Below, one piece after another: positions 1 through 8,352 of a stretch of DNA of 14,052 nt (position 1 is its first letter; each line of letters starts with the position of its first letter). Source of the DNA: Perkinsus olseni. Taxonomy: Eukaryota; Perkinsozoa; Perkinsida; Perkinsidae. The notes beneath the pieces are model-generated. The model was not told where the DNA came from, searched no databases, and saw only the letters and a program-made list of their open reading frames with translations. Location: positions 1-14,052 of the forward strand of contig JABANP010000864.1 of assembly GCA_013115135.1 (NCBI GenBank), given 5' to 3'. Made by a program: the position numbers and the translations under genes.

Positions 1-96
1 GTGGTCGATTCGCCCATTGACGCCCCCGTGGTTTCAACAACGGGAGGAGCTGTTTGAGTCTCCTCTCTGGATGGCTCAACAGTTGGAGTACTTGAT
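1..96. repeat. Left copy of a 96-bp identical direct repeat (stalk coding)
   Basis: Bases 1-96 match 13619-13714 without a difference by eye, in the same orientation. Identity ends at the TGAT before position 97. On the left it may continue beyond the window. On the minus strand it encodes SSTPTVEPSREETQ followed by TAPPVVETTGASMGEST. Confidence 0.95.
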
Positions 97-2571
97 GGTC
101 CCTCCTCTGTATCATCATGAGCGTCATTGGGTGCATCTGAGGGGACTGGAGATTCTTCGAGAAAATACTGCTGATCATTGAGGGATGTCACCTGTCCCCT
201 GGTCATCATCCTCTCGGACACTGCCTTTCCTAGACTGCGGTATTTCTGACTTCTGCTGTGACATTGCTGAAGATTTTTCAAAAGCTACAGTCCAATTTCC
301 CTTCAGAGGACGATAGAGCGCAACCGCAAGCTTCGAAGACTTGTCATCAGACAAGCCGCAGAGATTGGGGCCAAGGGGAACAACCTACGATAAGACAGTG
401 TCGGGAGGGCGAATCACGAAGGGCTCAGATCTTGGAAGCGAGCTACGAGAGGACGGGCCGCGATGATGTTTGCCATGAGGAACCCAGTTGCCGAGAGGTT
501 AGGGATGCAGCACGATCACTCCTCGGACCCACCGAATCCTGTCGGTCGCTCGAACTAGGCTTCTCGGGCTTGTTGTGAGGCGGTGTGGGAGGATCATATC
601 GATCCCGTCCATCCTCCTCATCGGTGCTTCCCTTCCCGTGTATAGACATGGCTAAAGATGGTCAAGGTGATGAGGAGAATATCAACGTTGTGATCTCACC
701 TCTTTGAAGAGCCGCAGGAGGCTGCTCCAATAAGTACTTGCGCAGTTCCGTGTCTTTTATACTACACATTTCCGCTCTCATCTCCGAAACAGAGTCGTAG
801 CCGCGGCTTGGCTTCATTAGCACGGTGCGGCAGTCCTCGTCGCTGCGATCGGGGGAGGAGTAGTAGAAGACCCTGAAGAGCAATGTGTCTAGGAACTAAA
901 GAAATCCACATTACGAAACCAACCTGGAAGACTCTTCCGATGCATCCTCGCAGCGGAGAGCTAGCATCCAGTTGCCGTTGGGAGGACGGTAGATCGCGAT
1001 CACAAACTCAGAAAATTTGCCATCCGGGACACCGCATAGATTGGGCGCGAGGGAAACGACCTGAGGCAGGAAGATGTCCGAACAGGATGAATTCAGCTCT
1101 GATATGCAGTGGGAACAAGGACAGCGACGTGACCCCGTTCTCCCCGCAGACGGTTCGGGTGGCTATCCGGCAACGAGCTGGCGATAGGTTGTGAGCGCGC
1201 GATCATCCTTGAGACCCACCGAATCCGCCCATCGTCTCGGAGTGGGCTGCTCTGATTCGTTATCCGTTGGATAGGCGATATTTTCATCTCGTGAGGGAGG
1301 TTGATTGTGGCTAGACATGGCTGAAGAGAGTCAGGGGAGTTCGAATCATCATGAGTAGACCATCAGCATTGGGATCTCACCTTTGGCGAGAGCCATGGGA
1401 GGATGCTTCAATATAAACTCACGAGGAATCTCGTCTCTCGAGGCGCATATTAGCGGTATCATCCTCGCAACAGGGAGACCCTTGGTTTGCTTTCTCAGCA
1501 TGTCGACGCACTTCTGGTCACTGCGATCGGGGGCGGAAAAGTAGAAGACTCTGAGGGAAGCCGCGCCTCGATAATGAGAAGGTCGTCATGTTAAACCCAC
1601 CTCGAAGACCCTTTGACTGCATCCTGACAGCGGAAGGCAAAAGTCCAGTTGCCCTTAGGAGGGTGGTAGATCGCAGCGGCAAGCTCCGAGGAGTGGCCAT
1701 CAGACAGGCCACAGAGGTTGGGGGCGAGGGACACAACCTGAGACAACAGGGTTTCAAGGCTTCATGAACGGAGACGTTGACGGCATGGACAACGAGAAGA
1801 ATCGACCCGCAAGACTACGATCGCACGATGCCGCACTATACTCACCGAATCCTCCCATGGGTTCGAGCTTGGTTCCTTGGGCTCATGGAGTATATCTCTG
1901 CGGACGTTCAGGGTGGGAATATCTTCGTGAGTCACTCTAGGTAATCTGGCCATATTCTTCAGGCTTTGAAGATACTCAGTCTTCGAGTTGAGCTCCGGCG
2001 AGAGTTTGAGTTCACAAACCATTCGGACAGCTTGCTCTGCAGTGGCGGAGGCCGGCAGGGGCAACTCCTCGAGGACTTCTCGGCAAGTAGCAGCAGGATC
2101 GGACGTGATGTAAGCGTAGCGATTCCTCAGCGTCATTGCCTTTAACAGCTCTGATTTTTGCGTCTTGACGTCCTTGCTCGCGAGCGAGTGCTTCAGCTGG
2201 CCCTGGCAATGTCCTGTGAGGAGCCAGCGTCCCTTGTCCCTCTTCGTGAGCATGATGGCAGGAGCATTGCCGTGCTGGGCGGTTAGGATTCCGCACCTGG
2301 GACTCGAACCGGAGTTGTTCTCTCGTATCTGAATACAAGGCGATTGGATGATCTCTGTGATTGATACCAAATCTTCGAGCATTGCGCTCACGGCTACGGC
2401 TCAGTTGTTGGACCTACAGCTTGCTTCCACGGACTGGCCTTTCCTGGCTGGAGTTCGGACAGCCAGAATGATCTGAAGTACCAGTGATCATCCATGAGCG
2501 GCCCGAGGCAGACAACGTTACCTCGTTTGCGTAGTAAGCAAGGCTACCAGGCAGATAGTAAGTGCTCGCAT
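1..2571 (-). CDS. Secreted multi-domain four-cysteine protein with Thr-rich stalk (partial, spliced)
   Basis: Eleven exons fit GT-AG splicing with matching phases: 2571-2522, 2472-2418, 2328-1846, 1737-1601, 1550-1381, 1320-1220, 1060-924, 872-700, 651-533, 384-289 and 245-1, running off the left edge. Exon 1 encodes a signal peptide (MRALTICLVALLTTQT), which decides the start. Three domains of about 100 residues follow, each with four cysteines, near residues 47/76/117/140, 205/233/256/277 and 341/369/392/414. Conserved blocks are VVSLAPNLCG, GNW followed by RCxDA, and VFYxSxPDRSD before Cys3. A fourth copy is cut after GNWT. Exon 11 encodes a Ser/Thr/Pro/Glu-rich stalk (SSTPTVEPSREETQ). I recognise no known family. 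A secreted or surface-anchored role is inferred from the signal peptide, cysteines, stalk and the GPI-like tail of the right-edge paralogue. The last intron (288-246) is the least certain: reading through instead gives a stop at 177-175. Confidence 0.72.
384..1737 (-). repeat. Tandem duplication of a three-exon unit, period 677/676 bp
   Basis: The VVSLAPNLCG-type exons start at 1737, 1060 and 384, spaced 677 and 676 bp apart. Each full unit has an exon of 137 nt, an intron of 50-51 nt, an exon of 170-173 nt (VFYF/VFYY), an intron of 48-60 nt, a linker exon of 101-119 nt starting AMSxH, and an intron of 148-159 nt. Phases repeat exactly (0 to 2, 2 to 1, 1 to 0), so each unit can be added without breaking the frame. 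Linker exons end in W(A/E)DS or QDS before a GTGGGT or GTGAGT donor. The third copy is incomplete. Confidence 0.8.
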
Positions 2572-3800
2572 TGCTTGAGGGGATTGATAAAAAAATAAGG
2601 GGCCTGCAGTAGCCGGGGCCTCGAGTGAGGTTGTACCATTCCAAACACAACTCAGACTCATCCTTATCACATTTTATCTTCGTGTAGGAGACAGTATGAA
2701 TAGAATGCACTCGAGGCCTGCTATCAATTTGAGATAGACCGCAGTCTCGAGGTGTGTCCAACATGTACGAAACATCTACTTTGGTGTCCAAATGCCATAG
2801 ACTGCCCGCTTCGGCCACCCTCGGACGCTCTCAATGGGAGCAGTAGAGCAGCTCACCGAGGGCTCTGCAACGCGAGAGCCATGGGCCTAATCAGGAAGCT
2901 GTGGGGCTTAACGGCCATCTGGGCGCGATCTCTGCGACCGTCCGCGGCCCCTCGACTCGCCCAATAAAAAGCGCTAGCCTTGCGCTCGAATGACACTTTC
3001 CGAGCCGCCTGCTCTTCCGAATGCACCTTCACATACCGCAGAGCTGGCCATGTTTGCTAATGGGGGAAACCACCCCTTGCGTGACTACAAACGACAGGAA
3101 CGTCACACCTGACGCTATAAGCAATAAGAGAACATAACAAGGGGACCCGAACGAGGAAATGGCCAACGATATGGTAGTATCGTTGGTACCGAGCGACGAT
3201 TTGGTGGTATCACTGAATCGATGCCATCGATGTATCCATAACCGATTGCAGCTCTCGAGACCCCCCCCCGCCACGAGCATGTAGAACGATAAAGGACGGA
3301 GCGGCGTTACTAAACTGAGCCTACTAATTTCCTCCATGAAGGCCTCGATTCGACATACAGCCGACGTGCGATCATCTTCGCTTTCCACCATCTGATGACA
3401 GCTGATAGCACTCCTAGTTGGAATTGCCGACCTGCTTCTCCTCACGGAGGACCCTATCGTGCGAAACGGGAGTTCCATTATGGAATCAGTGTCGAAGAAG
3501 CAGACGAAAATGACACGTAGTGCTTGAGAGTGTTCGAGGAGCTGGCAGAGTTGCAAAAACTCATACCAGCGACATTCAGTAAGAGTTCACGACCCCCAAC
3601 ACAACACAAACCCTTCTCTAGACGGCACATTGCATGTTAGAGTATTTGTTTCTGCCGGAAGCGGCCCGAAGAGGCATGCACTACAATGAGGGCTTACACA
3701 GCGTAAATGGCAGTCAAGAACAGAACAATCGTCATGCCGGATGGAAAGGATGGCAGAGGCGCACTAGAGGTCTGAGAAAAGAATCGATAGAAGGCGAATC
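2572..3800. other. Intergenic stretch; one weak minus-strand reading frame
   Basis: No exon chain could be supported here. The longest open frame is minus strand 3556-3029 (175 codons). It would encode a protein with a C-terminal hydrophobic segment (YVLLLLIASGVTFLSFVV) and no recognisable domain. A frame this long can arise by chance in DNA of this composition. A run of nine C lies inside it at 3261-3269, where a length error would change the frame. The upstream part must hold the promoters of the minus-strand surface gene and the plus-strand gelsolin-like gene, but I see no defined signal. Confidence 0.5.
3029..3556 (-). CDS. Hypothetical protein with C-terminal hydrophobic segment (doubtful)
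   Basis: An open frame from ATG at 3556 to a stop at 3029. It has no known domain. The clearest feature is a hydrophobic stretch near residues 140-160, which could be a membrane segment. The middle of the frame contains three Gly codons made from a nine-base C/G run. No signal peptide, splice evidence or related neighbour supports it. It could equally be a chance frame in the gap between divergently oriented genes. Confidence 0.2.
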   Translation of the reverse strand: MQLCQLLEHSQALRVIFVCFFDTDSIMELPFRTIGSSVRRSRSAIPTRSAISCHQMVESEDDRTSAVCRIEAFMEEISRLSLVTPLRPLSFYMLVAGGGLESCNRLWIHRWHRFSDTTKSSLGTNDTTISLAISSFGSPCYVLLLLIASGVTFLSFVVTQGVVSPISKHGQLCGM

Positions 3801-5014
3801 ATGAACTTATTCGATACTCCGAAAGTCATGCAACCCACGTACCTCGGACAATTGTCTCTGGAAGGCTTCACGAGGGCGCAAAACGCGTTCAATAACTCGG
3901 CGATCGTCTGCAGTGATAAGGGTGCTGGAATCGTCTATAATTCGGGTTATTCGGTCGTTATTTTACGCTCAAGGTCGACAAGGAATGAGATTATCGATAA
4001 GGCGATCGCCGACCATTTGCACCGTGTAACGAGGAAGGCTAACTGTGGAATTTACTGGGGCGAGTCGGTCGTGAACCAAGCATATAGTTTAGGTTCGCTC
4101 AGTTGAGTTTGGCTGCGACGATGATGGAGACGATCCACTGGAAACGGTAGAGATTTTCTTGGATGATGAAGTTGATGATGCAGCGGTCGCAGCTCTAGGG
4201 AGAATACTATCTCCGGGTGAGCACGTAACTGCTGTGTGAGGGCTTGATGTGAACTCTATAGGTCCTCCGGCCGCCGAGCTCTGTCTGGAGTCCCTCGTCC
4301 GGACGACTGATAACCCTGCGTGGAACGATGAGTACGGCGAGCGATTTGTCCCTCAAAAAGCGTTAGTCATCGGTCAGGTACGCGGCCATGAGCAAGGTAA
4401 GCCGAACAGGTCCGGAGGCGTCTGGGGACACGATGAAGATGACGCATGTTGCAGACTTCGTGAGCCAAGAGGGACAGAAGGCTTTTCGGAACGGTGCCCA
4501 CTAGGTACCGCCGATCGGTCGAGAGATCCTCTCTGGGGCCTATCAAGGACACAAGGGAATGTGCTCTCCACAAGAGGCATGGAGGTGCGCAGGATCCCGG
4601 CCTGAATGGTGGCAAAGCTGAGGCGAAGACGGAAGTGTACTGCTACCCCCGATGTCGAGTACTCCGATCGGCTAACGCAGTGGGTGCCGCTGCACATTGC
4701 CGGGTGGTTCGCTCAGCTGTGTTGTGATACAGATTCGAGCCAGATGAGCTTGAAGAAGGCGAAGTTTTTCATCATATTCGTGCCGCGCCGAAATCAACTC
4801 GTCTTCTGGGTTGGCGAGGGCAGCGCTCAGGTCGGTGGGCAACTTCGTCTTACGCCTCGGCACGTGGTCCTCTCAGCCGCCGGACCATAGGATCGAGACG
4901 ATACGAAAGAGCCTTTGCCAGCGGCATGACTTGGATGAGTCATCAGTAGAAGTTGAAATAGTATATCAAGGAGAGGAGATGGAGGACTTCGAGGAGTACT
5001 TCGATGATGACTAG
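3801..5014 (+). CDS. Gelsolin/villin-like actin-binding protein (spliced)
   Basis: A working model joins exons 3801-4023, 4103-4216, 4262-4377, 4505-4584, 4623-4830 and 4877-5014 into 292 codons. The last two exons match the end of a gelsolin repeat: a hydrophobic strand, LVFWVGEGSAQ (family pattern: WxG then Ser), a helix, then EIVYQGEEMEDFEEYF, matching the family's GxExxxFxxYF close. The first exon has VYNSGYSVVIL, like the FYxGDSYVVL strand that opens a repeat, and QVRGHEQ at 4375-4395 resembles the QGxEs end of repeat one. Gelsolins bind, sever or cap actin filaments under calcium control. The middle (4378-4622) is ambiguous: GTAAGC at 4397 is another donor and gives GHEQ-DFVSQEGQ, and the frame with LSRTQGNVLSTRGMEV at about 4540-4600 looks like the start of repeat two. 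The 4024-4102 intron is also uncertain. Confidence 0.55.
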
Positions 5015-5665
5015 GATCAACCTAGGATACCTATTAGAGTATTGCCACCGATTGATAGCTGCGTCGCTCTGAGCGGCATGATCTGCTACTACTAATGCTG
5101 CCGTTGCTGCAGTAACCTGGACATTGCCATGCACTCATATCCGATACGATGGTGTTGTGCGCGTTGGGGTGTCAATATTTCAATACCAGGGTTTGGTGAC
5201 ACGTGCTGTGAACGCGTGCAGGCACTGTGTTTCATTCATGCGTGATTCATGCATGGGCTACGGTTGACTCCCTCCCGACTTCCCCTCGATAGCCAGGGCG
5301 TCCACAACTCTCACACTTTATTGGACCCGGCCACTTGGCTGCCACGAGGCTGACCCCTTCAAAGTCGCCACTCAGAGCCCTCCCTAGAGACTCTATTATG
5401 ATAACTATCAGAGAACCTCCCTCAGCAGAGAGGAGAGTACGATGGGGAATCATCGAGCAACCTCTAGAGCGGCAGTCAGCATGCTCTCTCAGCATCTTCT
5501 GGAGATCCCGCGTTTCGCGATCTTCTTGGGAATCTTGCATCTCTTGCTTTTCCTCAACGCTTTGTATTTGGTTGCTGCAAGAAAAGAGAATCCCCCTCCG
5601 TGGTAGAACTGCAAGCGTTGTATGATTTTGATGGTTGCAAGTTGATACCCATAGATTTAAAATAA
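5015..5665. other. Intergenic stretch with one weak minus-strand exon candidate
   Basis: No supported gene was found between the gelsolin-like stop and the ATG of the RNA-binding gene. The only signal is the minus-strand frame at 5574-5247, described separately. The region must contain the RNA-binding gene promoter; no motif could be named. Confidence 0.5.
5247..5574 (-). CDS. Possible terminal exon, charged coiled-coil (doubtful)
   Basis: On the minus strand a good acceptor (TTCTCTTTTCTTGCAG, ending at 5575) is followed by an open frame to a stop at 5249-5247. The start is charged and coiled-coil-like (VEEKQEMQDSQEDRETRDLQ), and the end has a CESC pair. No upstream exon in the right phase was found before the divergent RNA-binding gene, and the acceptor may be coincidental. 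Confidence 0.22.
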
Positions 5666-7190
5666 ATGCCTACTACTCAAGAACAACCATCGGTACCAGC
5701 AGCAGGGGCTGCTGAATCTCCCCTCCGTTTCTCATCGCGGCACAGCTCTCCAGACGCCCATCCTCGGTCGGACTCGACCAGTCCTCCTGGCCGCGGTCCG
5801 GCCTCGACGACCTCGGCATCCAGTGGAGATGGTACGCCCAACAGGAGGGTGAAGTTCGACGACTATACACCATTCGACCCCGCAGTTGGAAGCGAGTCTG
5901 TCGCCAGTGGGGTTCAGTCGCTCGAGTGCTGCGGTGACACTGACGAGCTGCAGGGAGCGGATAATGGCCCTGACCAATGCCGTATCGCAGGCCCACATCG
6001 AGCTCAATGAGGGAGCGCCAGAAGCGGCGGCTCTTGGAGCTTGAGAACGAGACGTTGAAGCTCAAGGTTTTGTCGCTGAGTATGATGAACCCCTGAGGCC
6101 GCAGCTGCGCTAGATGCCGCCGTTGATGGGGAGTTGGCAGCAGTTTGGGACCCCTCGCAGATTTGCTTGGGCGGCAATGCGGCTCACCATAACCGCGATC
6201 GTGCGATGACAACAGTTGAAGGGGTCACCGCATAACGCGTTGCCTGTGTGCCGGAGAGCGTCCGTAGATGACGCTACGTTGGCCATGGAATTTGAGAACA
6301 AAGAAGATGTTTTGGTCGTTCGCCACATCAGCAGTCTTGGCTTTGGCCCAGCCCAAACTCTAGCGGCCTACTTCTCGGTCTTCGGCAAGGTGCAGGAGGT
6401 TATCGAGGTCGAGGGAAGAGACGCGGCTATCGTAGTCATGGCCGACTCTGACACCAGCTTGCACGGTTCTTTCTTCCCTCATGGCGCTAAAGTCGTCAGT
6501 GGGGGCGAGGTAGAGATCGCTACTTACGACGAGGCTCTCTCAGCAGGCTGGCTGTCGGGGACCCCTACCCACGACACCGACTCGCTCACGACGTCCTTCA
6601 ACAGCGGTGGTCGGCCTGGCAGCTCATCGCCTGTGTACGCTTGGCATGTTGCAACTCCCAATGGCGGGGTGGCGCGTCAGAACTCACTGAGGGGCCATGC
6701 CCAGACTTGGGACGCGAGCAGCTCGCAGCCAGAGACAACGACGTCTACTGAGAATAAGGAGCCGCCTCGTATGAACCTGCTAGAGGCGCTGCAAGTGTTC
6801 AACGAGGATGACGAGAAGAGAGTCTTCACCGTTCGGAAGGTTCACAAGTTGGGCTTCAAGTCTCAGCATGCTCTGAGGCAGTACTTCAGCCAGTTCGGTC
6901 GGGTCAAGGATGTTGTTCTGCTCCCGATGAGAGCCAAGCCGAAGCCGGGCCCGAGCGGTCAAGTTCGCGGCGTTCGCCCGAGCTCTATGGGCTTCGTGGT
7001 TATGCAGCGCGCCGAAGATGTGCAGAAGATTCTCGCATATGGTGACACTCACATGATCAAGGGCTGGCCCATTGAAGTCCGCCCTTTCGTTCGGCCCAGC
7101 GAGAAGCGGGAGGCGAAGGCTGATAATGCTGCTGTTGATGGTGGCCACGTTTCTTCCGCTGCGTCGCCCGAGGAGGGCAGCAGTCACTAA
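5666..7190 (+). CDS. Two-RRM RNA-binding protein with coiled coil; frame broken at four G/C runs
   Basis: From ATG 5666 to stop 7188-7190 the sequence reads as one intronless 506-residue protein only if one base is skipped at each of GGGG 5909-5912, GGG 6011-6013, CCCC 6090-6093 and GGGG 6221-6224. The last 970 nt are open without correction. Residue positions below assume the skips. An acidic, Ser/Pro-rich start contains RRVKFDDYTPFDP. A leucine-rich coiled coil (ERQKRRLLELENETLKLKVL) lies near 115-140. A diverged RRM near 213-290 has VLVVRHISSLGF, and a second RRM near 383-473 has VFTVRKVHKLGF, FSQFGRVKDVVLL and SMGFVVM (RNP-like strands). The family's likely role is RNA binding; the target is unknown. 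The ends look functional, so the breaks are either sequencing indels, recent decay or recoding. Confidence 0.75.
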
Positions 7191-8352
7191 GTCTGCGCAA
7201 TAGCGCTGCTACATACCATTGAGATTGAGGAGGCTGAAGGCCTAGCCTCTTTCATTCTGAGTCTCGTTTCCTCGGTCATAAATACATTATTTTGAATGGT
7301 CTAAATCTCTTCCTGTTGCTGACTTGTATCGTCATTATTGAATGCCTAAAAAGTAGTGTCTTCTCCTTTGTAATATAACTAGAGTATCTTCACCAGCAAT
7401 TCACCGCACGGGACCGGTCACCTGAAGCAAGGCCCCAGTGCAGCCGACCAGCTACCGATCTCGATAACGAGTGCTGTCCGGCTGTCTCTGGGCGCCGGCG
7501 GAGCTGGCTGGCCATGGTCTCTCTGGAGAGTTTTCTTTTCTCTGTGGTTTTAAATTTCACTCGAAGATATCGGGCTCATTTTTGGGTCGGTAAGTATTAC
7601 TTCATGAAGCAACGCTGGGGAGTTACTGACTCCCCTGCGAATGCTTTGATTTTGTGTGAGCTGTTCCATTAGATGCATCAGAGGAAGGCGAGCCCTCCTT
7701 TATTATTATTCTGTTGGTGGCTCTTATTGTTACTAGAGTAACGAGTTTATCTTTCACCACATCCTGTGAGTATTCGTAGTCAATTCTAAGAGGTTACTTG
7801 CGGTTCAGTCGCTCCGCACTCGTTGTGTTCTATAACTGTACTTGATTCTGATGCAGTGATGATGGTGGTGACTTGCTTGAGCTGATGAGGTCAGCACGCT
7901 GACCGAGGCTTGCACCGTTCCTGCCCTTCTTTCGAGCCTTCCAAAATCAGAATGTATGCTTCTATTCAAGGGCTCCCCGTTGCTCGTCTCAATGTCTCGT
8001 GGGCACCCTTCTCCGTTGCAGATGATCACCGAGCGGGCGTTGCTGTGAACAATTGTGTCTGTAGGGATTACTAGCGTTAGTATTATCGATAGCACTAGTT
8101 GCCTGCTCTCTCATATTCGTAGTTTTAGCTAGCACAGCATCGTCTACACCGTTGCTCTTCTCGTGAGTGTTGTTGTTGGGCGATATTGCCCCAGGCGTTA
8201 TCATCGTAAACGAAGTCATTGTTACTGTTGCGTAAGTTTTGCGTTGTCACTATCCCATTTTCGTGTGGTACTTTGCTCTCTGCCGTGCCGAATAGTCGCG
8301 TTGCTAGTTCTGGGAAGGCGCATGGCGCAGTCAATGCTTCAGAGGTTCTCAC
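7191..8352. other. 3' flank and intergenic DNA
   Basis: Follows the RNA-binding gene stop. It is T-rich in places, with AATAAATAC-like and TTATTATTATT stretches around 7278 and 7700 that may belong to the 3' UTR. Small open frames occur on both strands, but none has recognisable content or a consistent splice chain. I see no RNA gene. A short frame at 8322-8378 overlaps the methyltransferase start in another frame and looks like chance. Confidence 0.5.

Noticed and set aside
258..578. Plus-strand open frames over the repeat region (also 883-1194)
   Set aside because: They overlap the minus-strand exons, which have repeated protein conservation, matching splice phases and a signal peptide. 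The plus frames have no such support.
2281..2340. tRNA-like GGTTCGAGTCC on the minus strand
   Set aside because: It resembles a T-loop, but no acceptor or anticodon stem pairs around it and it lies inside the 2328-1846 coding exon.
5673..6212. Long minus-strand frame of 179 codons
   Set aside because: It is the complement of the N-terminal half of the RNA-binding gene. The plus strand carries the coiled coil and joins to the RRM frame.
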